Source: Spirochaetales bacterium | GTDB lineage: Bacteria; Spirochaetota; Spirochaetia; DTKZ01 | Direction of reading: 5' to 3' | Length of the DNA stretch: 8,516 bases | NCBI GenBank assembly: GCA_031274005.1 | Contig: JAISQU010000330.1 | Location: 1-8,516 of the forward strand | Shown: in pieces, positions 1 through 5,750 of the stretch | Position numbering within the stretch: position 1 is the first letter of the stretch | How the letters are laid out: each line of letters opens with the position of its first letter | The notes under the pieces: generated by a model | The model's input: the letters and a program-made list of their open reading frames with translations, nothing else | Database searches by the model: none | What the model was told of the DNA's origin: nothing | Translations under genes and position numbers: made by a program

Positions 1-78
1 GCCCAAATTCCGAATTATTAAGGAGATTTTAAACAGGCTCTAATAAAGAAATACCCCGGTTAACACGCGTAACATAAG

Positions 79-861
79 CTATTCATCCAAAAGCCGCGCC
101 GTTCCTTTTTTCAGGCCCAGACCGGCGGCCAGTTTTTCGCACCGATCAAGGGATGCGGTTACATCCTGCGGGCGGTGCGCGTCTGAGTTGCAGATACACG
201 AAACCCCGTATTCGGCGGCCATTTCCCAGAAGGGAGTCCAGGGGTAGGGCGGGCGCGTTTTGCCGTCAAAGTTTACAGGAGATTTGCGGAAACCGTTGCC
301 GTTGATTTCGAGGGGAATGCCCGCGCCCTTTGCCGCCTCCATAATGGCGCGTACGCAGGCCTTTGTTTCGCTGTCCCACCGGTTCCACCCCGCGGCAAAG
401 TGATCGGGATGGGCGATGAATGCAAAGAGTCCGCTTTCTATGCCCGACACGATTGTTTTGGCATACGAGGCGAGGTACGCGGCGCCGGGGATGAGTCCCG
501 CGTATATTTCTTCGGACTTGTGCGTATAATAGTGCAGCGCCCCGATAAGATAGCGGCAGCGGCCCGGCGCGAGAAGCTCCCTCTCGTAAAACCCGAAGTA
601 TCGCCTGTTGAGATCGCATTCCATTCCGGCAATGACGAGTATGCCCTGAGTTTCTCCGGCCTGCCGTATCGCCTGCAAATAGTCCTGAAGCTCGCCCATG
701 TCCATACGGATTTCAGGCGTCCAGCCGTCGGGCAGGGGAGTGTGATCCGATATGCCCAGCCTCGTGAGTCCCGCTTCCCGCGCCGCCCCGGCATAGTCGG
801 CGGCGTCTCCCATCGCGTGATGGCAGCGATAAGTATGAGTGTGAAAGTTCTCCCGGTACAT
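79..861 (-). CDS. hisJ: PHP-family histidinol-phosphatase (HisJ/HisK type)
   Basis: This 260-residue protein matches the polymerase-and-histidinol-phosphatase (PHP) fold and is probably a cytosolic enzyme that dephosphorylates L-histidinol phosphate to histidinol, the penultimate stage of histidine synthesis. Visible metal-site motifs in order are HTH (H7, H9), H15, SDH (D39, H40), GMEC (E81), H110, HPDH (H151, H154) and SDAH (D227, H229), so all three metal-binding clusters of the family look intact. Length is normal. The ATG at 861 places the HTH motif at residue 7, as is typical. There is no Shine-Dalgarno sequence in front; a -10-like TAACTT ends six bases upstream. The gene follows trpR after 68 bases and may be cotranscribed. 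No other his gene is in the window, so a different phosphoester substrate remains possible. The family is clear; the exact substrate is inferred. Confidence 0.88.
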   Translation of the reverse strand: MYRENFHTHTYRCHHAMGDAADYAGAAREAGLTRLGISDHTPLPDGWTPEIRMDMGELQDYLQAIRQAGETQGILVIAGMECDLNRRYFGFYERELLAPGRCRYLIGALHYYTHKSEEIYAGLIPGAAYLASYAKTIVSGIESGLFAFIAHPDHFAAGWNRWDSETKACVRAIMEAAKGAGIPLEINGNGFRKSPVNFDGKTRPPYPWTPFWEMAAEYGVSCICNSDAHRPQDVTASLDRCEKLAAGLGLKKGTARLLDE

Positions 862-867
862 ACCTAT

Positions 868-896
868 AAGTTAATGAAATAGGAGAATCGTGAAAA
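868..896 (-). promoter_or_regulatory. candidate promoter of the PHP phosphatase gene, leaderless type
   Basis: On the minus strand TTTTCA (896-891), a 17-base spacer and TAACTT (873-868) match four of six positions of each sigma-70 box. The -10 ends six bases before the ATG, so the transcript would begin at or next to the start codon, in line with the missing ribosome binding site. It lies in the trpR-hisJ gap and would be an internal promoter. The call rests on weak boxes plus spacing. Confidence 0.35.
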
Positions 897-929
897 CCCG
901 CGGCGGCGAGCCTGAACCTGCCGTACTCA

Positions 930-1226
930 TTATGAACCCCCTTTTTTCACCCTGTCCAGCATAAGGCGGAAGGGCGAGTTTTCCTTTTTCAGTTCCCGTG
1001 ACCCCCGCGTAATCTTGCAGAGGCTCAGCGAATATTTTTTCGCTATGTCCCGCTGGGGCGTCCCCCTGGCGATTTCCTTGACCAAAGTCCAGCGCGCGGC
1101 AATGGCCCTGAGCTCAGCCCTGGTAAGCAGGCTTGAGAGAAAATCCCCGATTTCCTTTTTATCCCCCGTAGCGGCCAAAACCTCCGTCAATTCACGCACA
1201 GCTTCAGAAATAAGTTCTTCGGTCAT
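930..1226 (-). CDS. trpR: Trp operon repressor-family DNA-binding protein (TrpR)
   Basis: A 98-residue helix-turn-helix protein of the TrpR superfamily. In E. coli, TrpR dimerises, binds tryptophan as corepressor and blocks trp, aroH and trpR promoters. Aligned from the LT at residues 34-35, this protein keeps T35 (E. coli T44), R45 (R54) and R74 (R84), the latter two contacting tryptophan; the ITRGS signature is at residues 72-76. One residue is missing in the loop before the HTH. The YerC/YecD branch usually lacks the ITRGS signature, so this looks like a true tryptophan-responsive repressor. The long N-terminal arm of E. coli TrpR is shortened. No Shine-Dalgarno sequence precedes the ATG, which is the only reasonable start. 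An operator-like half-site overlaps its own -10 box, suggesting autoregulation. No trp biosynthesis genes are in the window. Confidence 0.87.
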   Translation of the reverse strand: MTEELISEAVRELTEVLAATGDKKEIGDFLSSLLTRAELRAIAARWTLVKEIARGTPQRDIAKKYSLSLCKITRGSRELKKENSPFRLMLDRVKKGGS

Positions 1227-1232
1227 ACGTAA

Positions 1233-1261
1233 AGTGTACTAGCGAACAGGCGGCCGCTCAA
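1233..1261 (-). promoter_or_regulatory. trpR promoter with Trp-operator-like half-site
   Basis: Reading the minus strand, TTGAGC (1261-1256), a 17-base spacer and TACACT (1238-1233) form a sigma-70-like promoter whose -10 ends six bases before the trpR ATG. The 12-mer at 1236-1247 (plus strand GTACTAGCGAAC) matches one half of the E. coli TrpR operator consensus GTACTAGTTAAC at 10 of 12 positions, including the CTAG core. As I recall the aroH operator half-site, the match is 11 of 12. The second half of the palindrome is degenerate. The site overlaps the spacer and -10 box, the expected position for repression. Binding is inferred. Confidence 0.5.
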
Positions 1262-1278
1262 GGGGGGAGAGGCTACGC

Positions 1279-2070
1279 TCATTCCCCGCAAACTTCATCG
1301 CCGGAGGACTGTTCGAGCCAGCGCAGAATAGCGTCGGCGGCTTTTTCCCGCTCGCAGCCGTCCAGCACCATGTGACCGGATTCCTTCAAAACAAGGCGGC
1401 TTATGCGCCCTGTTCCTATTCTTTTTTCTATAAAATCCGCGGCTTCCACAGGAACTGTTCCGTCTTTTTCTGAAACAATCACAAAAGCCGCGGCCTTTAC
1501 CGAGGGAAGCAGCTTCCGCGCCATGCGCTGAAGGCGCAGAATGCCGGATACAGGTCCCGGCCAGTTCCACCGCCAGTATTCGCGGTAAACGAATGAGTAT
1601 TCAAGGGGGCCGGAAAATGTGTAGCGTTTCCGCGGGGTTTTTTTGACAAAAAACCGCAGAAAACGGGCGAATCTGAGGCTGCGGGAGTTTGAAACAATGG
1701 CGGGAGCGGCAAGAACAAGTTTTCCGGTCTGAAAGCGGCCCGCGAGAATAATAGCCAGAAGGCCGCCCATGGACACTCCCAGAAGGTGTACTTTTTCATA
1801 GCGGCAGCGCAGATCGAAGAACTCATCGCTTGCCCTTCGCAGCCAGTCTTTCCAGGAGCTGCGTAAAAAATCCTCCGCGCAGGTGCCGTGGCCGGGCAGC
1901 CGGGGAACGGATACCGTATAGCCCCTCTCCCAAAGGCGCTCGGCCATATACCTGAGCTGGTCCGAAATATCCGTAAAGCCGTGAATAAGAAGAAAAGCCT
2001 CATCGCCGCCGGACAGAAAAACAGGCAGGCCGGAGGAGTCTGTATGTGTACCGGCGGGAGGCTGTTTCAT
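1279..2070 (-). CDS. alpha/beta-hydrolase, carboxylesterase/monoacylglycerol lipase type
   Basis: The protein has the alpha/beta-hydrolase fold with a complete serine triad. Numbered from the ATG at 2070 (263 residues), HGF at 30-32 is the oxyanion-hole motif, GVSMG at 98-102 holds nucleophile S100, SEKD holds D203 and SGHM holds H233. The LPGHG motif at 58-62 and the overall length resemble Est30-type carboxylesterases and bacterial monoglyceride lipases, so a soluble esterase acting on short acyl esters or monoacylglycerol is likely; the substrate cannot be read from the sequence. The frame stays open to a GTG at 2145 (288 residues), but the candidate promoter overlaps that codon and a transcript from it would start inside the extension, so I prefer 2070. 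Neither start has a good ribosome binding site. trpR follows after 52 bases. No signal peptide is visible. Confidence 0.85.
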   Translation of the reverse strand: MKQPPAGTHTDSSGLPVFLSGGDEAFLLIHGFTDISDQLRYMAERLWERGYTVSVPRLPGHGTCAEDFLRSSWKDWLRRASDEFFDLRCRYEKVHLLGVSMGGLLAIILAGRFQTGKLVLAAPAIVSNSRSLRFARFLRFFVKKTPRKRYTFSGPLEYSFVYREYWRWNWPGPVSGILRLQRMARKLLPSVKAAAFVIVSEKDGTVPVEAADFIEKRIGTGRISRLVLKESGHMVLDGCEREKAADAILRWLEQSSGDEVCGE

Positions 2071-2111
2071 GACAGCGGCCCCGCCGCATTCAAGGCGGAG
2101 CTGCCGCCGGA

Positions 2112-2141
2112 TTCGGGTAAGAAACTCACTATTTTTATAAT
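2112..2141 (+). promoter_or_regulatory. candidate yggS promoter
   Basis: A perfect TATAAT box lies at 2136-2141 with a weak -35 (TTCGGG, 2112-2117) 18 bases upstream. Transcription would begin near 2148 and give a leader of about 44 bases before the yggS ATG at 2192. It shares bases with the minus-strand -10 of the hydrolase gene. Confidence 0.5.
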
Positions 2142-2165
2142 ACACCAGGAAGGGTTTTCCAGCAA
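2137..2165 (-). promoter_or_regulatory. candidate promoter of the hydrolase gene
   Basis: On the minus strand TTGCTG (2165-2160), a 17-base spacer and TATTAT (2142-2137) form a fair sigma-70 promoter. The start point near 2130 lies downstream of the GTG at 2145, which argues for translation from the ATG at 2070. The -10 box almost coincides with the plus-strand TATAAT, so polymerase could probably not occupy both at once. Confidence 0.42.
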
Positions 2166-2191
2166 GACGGAATGTGATATGCTTTTGCGGT

Positions 2192-2902
2192 ATGGATACG
2201 GTACTTGCCGGACGCCTTGGGGAAATACGCGCCCGTATACAGGCCGCGGCGGCGCGTTCAGGGCGGGAAAGCTCTGATGTACGGCTTATGGCGGTAACAA
2301 AAACTCATCCCCGCGAAATGGTTCTGGCCGCGCGCGGGGCCGGTCTGCGCGTTTTTGGAGAAAACAGGGTTGCCGAAGCGGCCGAAAAATATATGGATAC
2401 GCCGGCGGACGCGGAGCTTCACCTTATCGGGCATCTTCAGACAAACAAGGCAAAGCAGGCCGCGGCGCTTTTCTCCTGGGTTGATTCGATTGACTGCCTG
2501 CATACGGCGCGGGCGCTGAACACGCGTCTGGCCCCTCTGCAAAAGGATATGAACATTCTTTTGGAGCTTAATACCTCCGGGGAAGATTCAAAAAGCGGAT
2601 ACCGCACTTTTGATGATCTTGAAACCGATCTGGAAGAGATGCTCCTTCTGCCCCGGCTCAAACTTCGCGGGCTTATGACGGTAGGCCCCCTGACCGGCGA
2701 TGCGGGGCAGATTCGTGCGGCCTTCCGGCATCTGAGGATTTGTCTGGACAGGCTGCGCAGGCTGACCCCGGCGGACTGCCGGCTTGATACGCTGTCAATG
2801 GGGATGAGCGGCGATTTTGAAATCGCCGTGGAAGAAGGCGCGAATCTTATACGTCTGGGGACTATTCTTTTCGGAAAAAGGGAAAGCCGATGCGCGGAGT
2901 AA
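2192..2902 (+). CDS. yggS: YggS/PLPBP-family pyridoxal phosphate homeostasis protein
   Basis: This 236-residue protein is a PLP-binding protein with a single alanine-racemase-like TIM-barrel domain. Members carry PLP on a lysine and buffer vitamin B6 and amino/keto-acid pools rather than catalysing a known reaction. K37 in AVTKTHP is the PLP lysine. FGENRV (55-60), HLIGHLQTNK (77-86), VDSID (97-101), GLMTVGP (160-166), LSMGMSGD (201-208) and IRLGT (220-224) are the family blocks in the usual order. Length is typical. The frame is open from a GTG at 2174, but the ATG at 2192 gives the normal N-terminus. No strong ribosome binding site is seen. The stop overlaps the next gene by 13 bases, and a clear TATAAT box lies upstream. 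In many bacteria yggS sits beside envelope or division genes; here it precedes a small membrane protein and rluD. Confidence 0.95.
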   Translation: MDTVLAGRLGEIRARIQAAAARSGRESSDVRLMAVTKTHPREMVLAARGAGLRVFGENRVAEAAEKYMDTPADAELHLIGHLQTNKAKQAAALFSWVDSIDCLHTARALNTRLAPLQKDMNILLELNTSGEDSKSGYRTFDDLETDLEEMLLLPRLKLRGLMTVGPLTGDAGQIRAAFRHLRICLDRLRRLTPADCRLDTLSMGMSGDFEIAVEEGANLIRLGTILFGKRESRCAE

Positions 2903-3291
2903 TAAGTGTTTTTCTCCTCATTACCTTTGTACCCTTTTCGCTGGCGGCGCAAAGTCAGAACCCGGAATCCCCTCCCGTGAATACAGACCCCGTACCCTAC
3001 GGGCCTGATGAGTTTCCCGGCTGGTCGCGCTCTCTCCGGCGGGCCGAAATTATTACCCTGGGGCTTTTCCCCTTTGTGTATGTTTTTTCTTCCCTGACCT
3101 ATGACACAGGCCGTTTCGCCAGCCACGGTTTTGATTCGCGCTACGCTCCCGGTTTTTTTGGCAGCGCCGACAGTGTATCGCGCAGCAGCGCCGATACGCG
3201 AAACGTTATTCTGCTCGGCATTGGTCTTTCCGCTTTTCTGGCCCTGGTTGATTTTTTTATCGAACAGGGAAAACCGCAAAAAGCGCGGTAA
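2890..3291 (+). CDS. small membrane protein of unknown function with N-terminal signal sequence
   Basis: I do not recognise a family for this 133-residue protein. Residues 1-20 form a signal peptide or anchor (basic start, hydrophobic core, possible cleavage after A19 or A20 in SLAAQ). A Pro/Asn-rich linker follows to about residue 43. Two hydrophobic segments follow at about 53-70 (EIITLGLFPFVYVFSS) and 105-123 (NVILLGIGLSAFLALVDF), separated by a polar loop rich in Ser, Asp and aromatic residues; the tail is basic. This suggests an inner-membrane protein whose N-terminus or central loop faces the periplasm. A purine-rich stretch (AAGGGAAAG) precedes the ATG, which lies inside the end of yggS, so translation is probably coupled. 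rluD begins 15 bases after its stop. Placement between two solid genes on one strand, with protein-like composition, supports it being real. Function is unknown. Confidence 0.75.
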   Translation: MRGVISVFLLITFVPFSLAAQSQNPESPPVNTDPVPYGPDEFPGWSRSLRRAEIITLGLFPFVYVFSSLTYDTGRFASHGFDSRYAPGFFGSADSVSRSSADTRNVILLGIGLSAFLALVDFFIEQGKPQKAR

Positions 3292-3306
3292 GAGGGGCGG
3301 AGGTTC

Positions 3307-4260
3307 ATGAGCCACCTTTCGCTTACCGTCGGCCCCGATGTTCCGCCCGGAACGCGCATCGACAAGTTTCTTGCCGGCGCCGGCGGCCCGTATACCCGCA
3401 GCCAGCTCAAAACAGCCTTAAAGGAAATCCGTCAAAACGGAATACCCGTAAAAGCCTCAAAACAGGTGCGGCCCGGCGACTGCATCGAGATAGATCTGCG
3501 TGAACCGGAGGCGCCGCTGTACGAGGCTGAAAAAATCGATCTGGATATCCTGTACGAAGATTCCCGCGTTATCGCTGTCAATAAACCCCGCGGAATGGTT
3601 GTGCATCCCGGCAGCGGGGCCGGCAGCGGTACCCTGATACAGGGGCTTTTGTATCACGCGCGGGAGATCGCGGACAATTTTCCTGGAGAAAAAATCCGTC
3701 CGGGTATTGTACACCGTCTGGACAAAGACACTTCGGGAGTTATCATTGCCGCCAAAGATCCTCTGTCCCTGGAATTTCTTGCCGGCCAGTTTCGCGGCCG
3801 GACTGTAAAAAAAGTCTATCTTGCGATTGTGAAGGGCAGGCTTCCGCAGTCGCGGGGAACCATCAGCGGCTGTATACGGCGGGATGTCCGCCACAGAAAG
3901 CGTTTTATCCACGCCGAATCCGGAGGCAAGGCGGCTGAAACCCGCTACAGGGTGCTTTCCGAGTGCGGCGCTTACAGCCTTGTGCGCCTGGCGCCGAAAA
4001 CAGGCCGGACGCATCAACTGCGGGTGCACATGAAGGCTTTAGGCTGTCCCATCCTCGGCGATCCCATCTATGGCCGCAGGGATGAAAGTTTCCCTCAGGC
4101 CGGCCTGATGCTTCACGCCTTCCGGCTTTCCCTGACCCTTCCCGGAGAGCCTCAAAAAAGGACCTTTCGCGCGCCCCTCCCCGCGGACTTTGCCCTGCTG
4201 ATGAAACGGCTATTCCCCTCCGCGGACAGCGAAAACGCTATGAACAGAGGTCAGGATTGA
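3307..4260 (+). CDS. rluD: RluD-type 23S rRNA pseudouridine synthase (RluA family)
   Basis: A 317-residue RluA-family pseudouridine synthase. An S4-like RNA-binding domain occupies about residues 15-75 (TRIDKFLA, then RSQLKTALK and VRPGDCIEI). The catalytic domain starts near residue 80 with LDILYEDSRVIAVNKPRG. HRLDKDTSG at 136-144 carries the catalytic aspartate D139, and GRTHQLRVHM plus LGDPIYG are the later family blocks. The closest pattern is RluD, which in E. coli modifies U1911, U1915 and U1917 of helix 69 of 23S rRNA; target sites here are inferred. The ATG at 3307 is preceded by a GGAGG-containing ribosome binding site. It follows the membrane-protein gene after 15 bases and is probably cotranscribed with it and yggS. 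Its last 23 bases overlap the end of the opposing gene, so no separate terminator fits between them. Confidence 0.92.
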   Translation: MSHLSLTVGPDVPPGTRIDKFLAGAGGPYTRSQLKTALKEIRQNGIPVKASKQVRPGDCIEIDLREPEAPLYEAEKIDLDILYEDSRVIAVNKPRGMVVHPGSGAGSGTLIQGLLYHAREIADNFPGEKIRPGIVHRLDKDTSGVIIAAKDPLSLEFLAGQFRGRTVKKVYLAIVKGRLPQSRGTISGCIRRDVRHRKRFIHAESGGKAAETRYRVLSECGAYSLVRLAPKTGRTHQLRVHMKALGCPILGDPIYGRRDESFPQAGLMLHAFRLSLTLPGEPQKRTFRAPLPADFALLMKRLFPSADSENAMNRGQD

Positions 4261-4801
4261 AATTGGTTTCCAGTTCAAGCGTTGTCGGAGGCCCGGAGGC
4301 CGGGAAGATCAGGGTATTGGGCCTTAGCCGGCTGAAAGTCTCCTTGAGCTGTAAAATAAGCAGAGCCTTGCCGAAAAAACTGGCGCCGTCGCCTACCATT
4401 CCGGCCGAAATAGCGTCGCCGGAAAAAAGGCAGTTTTCGATTTTATACATGACCGATTCGCGGGAAAACCTCTGAGTGCTGAAAACCTGAACCTGAACGC
4501 CCTCCAGATTAAGAGTTTCTCCCTCCGAAACGCATTTGCCCGGAAACTCGGTCAAGCGCTGGTCGCCGGAATAAACAACCGCGTCGTAAATTCTCAGAAT
4601 GGTTTTGATTCCGCTGGTATGGGCCTTATCCGGATTCGTTACAAGAATTGACTTGATATAATAATGATGCTTCTCCACGAGTTCCAGAAGCTGCACATCC
4701 ATAGCGCCGGGATCAATGACAATCGCCGCTCCGCCGCAAGCCGGGCCGATCAGGTATGTGTTCGTCAGGTAGGGCAGGCTTAAATGGTAGTACAGCCTCA
4801 T
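4238..4801 (-). CDS. metallo-beta-lactamase-fold protein with degenerate metal site
   Basis: This 187-residue protein has the outline of a short glyoxalase-II-like MBL-fold hydrolase: NTYLIGP then AAIVIDPGA (26-33), a motif-2 position at VTNPDKAHTSG (54-64), FSGDAI (126-131) and FPASGPPTT (166-174). In active members these read THxHxDHxGG and PGHGPPTT. Here the expected His, His and Asp are N56, D58 and A60. H61 is kept, the later PGH histidine falls at F112, D129 is kept and the final histidine is S169. Most metal ligands are therefore gone while the scaffold is well preserved, so I infer a non-catalytic binding or regulatory protein, or one with an altered site. Its ATG overlaps the stop of the upstream pentapeptide gene by four bases (ATGA), indicating translational coupling. 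The reading frame is clean, so this is not simple pseudogene decay. Confidence 0.8.
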   Translation of the reverse strand: MRLYYHLSLPYLTNTYLIGPACGGAAIVIDPGAMDVQLLELVEKHHYYIKSILVTNPDKAHTSGIKTILRIYDAVVYSGDQRLTEFPGKCVSEGETLNLEGVQVQVFSTQRFSRESVMYKIENCLFSGDAISAGMVGDGASFFGKALLILQLKETFSRLRPNTLIFPASGPPTTLELETNFNPDLCS

Positions 4802-5394
4802 ACTGCGTCCTTCTCGTCGAACAGGGCGTCCTCGTGGTTGGAATATTTGAATGAGACATTCTGCCGGAAGGTGCGGCGGAAATTGACATTCTTGAGGTTG
4901 CAGTCGTGAAAGGACACATCCTCCAGGCGCCCCGCGATGAAACGCGAATTGTATAAATCGGCTTCGGAGAAAACAACGTTTTTCATATCGGTATTGTTGA
5001 AATTTGTTTGAAGCATATTGGTATCCTCAATGAGCGTATTGCGCAGCCGCGAGCCCGCAAAAACACAGTGGGTATGCTTTGCGCCGATCAGTTTGCAGGA
5101 ATCGAAAAGCGCGTAATCCAGAAAACACATGTGCAGAGTCAGATTGTCCGCGATGAGATTGCTGAACTGCGCGTGATTGAAATCAACAAGCAGAAACACT
5201 TTTTCGTGAAACTCCATATCGGCAAACGGCACATAGGAAAAATTCAGTCCGGTAAACATCGAGTTTTTCTCAAAATAGGAATACAGGTATTGCCTGTACG
5301 CATCCTTGTCTTCGAGATGGTTGTAACACTCATCCCGAAACGAAACAGCATAGTTGGGGCATCCGGAAACAGGGCAGGGCTTCTGGTTAAACAT
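4798..5394 (-). CDS. pentapeptide-repeat protein with N-terminal Cys/His knuckle
   Basis: A 198-residue protein. From about residue 70 to 185 it shows the five-residue periodicity of a pentapeptide-repeat beta-helix: central hydrophobics recur at 112, 117, 122, 127, 132, 137, 142, 147, 152, 157, 162, 167 and 172, mostly Phe, Leu or Met, with A/N and D/N around them (NFNNTDMKNV, SEADLYNS). The N-terminus has C7-x4-C12-x10-C23-x2-H26, a likely small zinc knuckle, followed by an aromatic, helical-looking segment (about 28-45). No signal peptide or transmembrane segment is visible, so it should be cytosolic. Pentapeptide-repeat proteins act as gyrase mimics or scaffolds, but the family does not predict function. 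No ribosome binding site precedes the ATG; a candidate promoter lies just upstream at the edge of the repeat region. It is coupled to the MBL-fold gene, so the two products probably work together. Confidence 0.82.
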   Translation of the reverse strand: MFNQKPCPVSGCPNYAVSFRDECYNHLEDKDAYRQYLYSYFEKNSMFTGLNFSYVPFADMEFHEKVFLLVDFNHAQFSNLIADNLTLHMCFLDYALFDSCKLIGAKHTHCVFAGSRLRNTLIEDTNMLQTNFNNTDMKNVVFSEADLYNSRFIAGRLEDVSFHDCNLKNVNFRRTFRQNVSFKYSNHEDALFDEKDAV

Positions 5395-5404
5395 ATGTAA
5401 GCTA

Positions 5405-5433
5405 AAGATACTGAATCACCGCCATTGCTGCAA
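5405..5433 (-). promoter_or_regulatory. candidate promoter of the pentapeptide-MBL operon
   Basis: Minus-strand TTGCAG (5433-5428), a 17-base spacer and TATCTT (5410-5405) lie 10 bases before the ATG at 5394, predicting a leader of only a few bases. The -35 sits within the outer part of the inverted repeat that opens the repeat region, so a cruciform there could affect this promoter. Confidence 0.38.
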
Positions 5434-5494
5434 GAGGTAGCCGACATGCGGTTCGCATAGGCGAACCGCATGTCGGCGCCGGAAATTGCGGTGA
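5416..5494. repeat. long inverted repeat opening the tandem array, perfect 17-bp arms
   Basis: The inner arms at 5440-5456 and 5461-5477 are perfect reverse complements (arm GCCGACATGCGGTTCGC) around the four-base loop ATAG. Outer arms TCACCGC (5416-5422) and GCGGTGA (5488-5494) pair again, with a poorly matching stretch between. The right half is the start of repeat unit 1, so the left half is an inverted partial copy of the unit. GTAG stands directly at the left foot (5437-5440), as in REP/RAYT-type palindromes. There is no T-tract, so it is not a standard terminator. Confidence 0.85.
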
Positions 5495-5602
5495 ATGTCA
5501 CCAGTACCCTACAGGTGATGCAACAAATGGCCTGAAACCAATGCGCGCTTCGCGCGCTGTTCCGGTTATGCCCCTTCCGCACATTTCCGTGATAGCGCGC
5601 CC
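5455..5602. repeat. tandem repeat unit 1 (148 bp)
   Basis: The first of three head-to-tail copies, starting at GCATAGGCGAACCGCATG and ending with GATAGCGCGCCC. It contains a short hairpin (GCGCGC, TTC, GCGCGC at 5543-5557) flanked by CCTGAAACCA and TGTTCCGG. Its start also forms the right arm of the perfect inverted repeat. Minus-strand open frames through the units carry no family motif and merely repeat with the DNA, so I treat the unit as non-coding. Confidence 0.9.
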
Positions 5603-5750
5603 GCATAGGCGAACCGCATGTCGGCCTCGGAAATTGCGGTGAAAGGCGCCAGTACCCTACAGGTGATGCAACAAATGGCCTGAAACCAATGCGCGCTTCG
5701 CGCGCTGTTCCGGTTTATGCCTCATCCGCACATTTCCGTGATAGTGCGCC
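5603..5750. repeat. tandem repeat unit 2 (148 bp)
   Basis: The second copy, differing from unit 1 at roughly ten positions (for example GTCGGCCTC for GTCGGCGCC, AAAGGCGCC for AATGTCACC, and an extra T in GTTTATG). The hairpin at 5691-5705 is identical to that of unit 1. Its end pairs with the start of unit 3. Confidence 0.9.

Noticed and set aside
1..78. AAGGAGATTTTAAACAGG as a ribosome binding site for a gene at the left edge
   Set aside because: No start codon or open frame follows at a suitable distance. I see no supported feature in 1-78.
400..882. 160-codon plus-strand frame over the PHP phosphatase
   Set aside because: It is antisense to a gene with a full set of metal-binding motifs and has no recognisable features of its own.
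2071..2145. GTG start at 2145 for the hydrolase
   Set aside because: The codon overlaps the candidate -10 and the added 25 residues precede the fold with no family likeness; kept only as an alternative.
2437..3315. 292-codon minus-strand frame over yggS and the small membrane gene
   Set aside because: It is very rich in Arg, Ser and Lys with no motif, and the plus strand encodes a textbook YggS.
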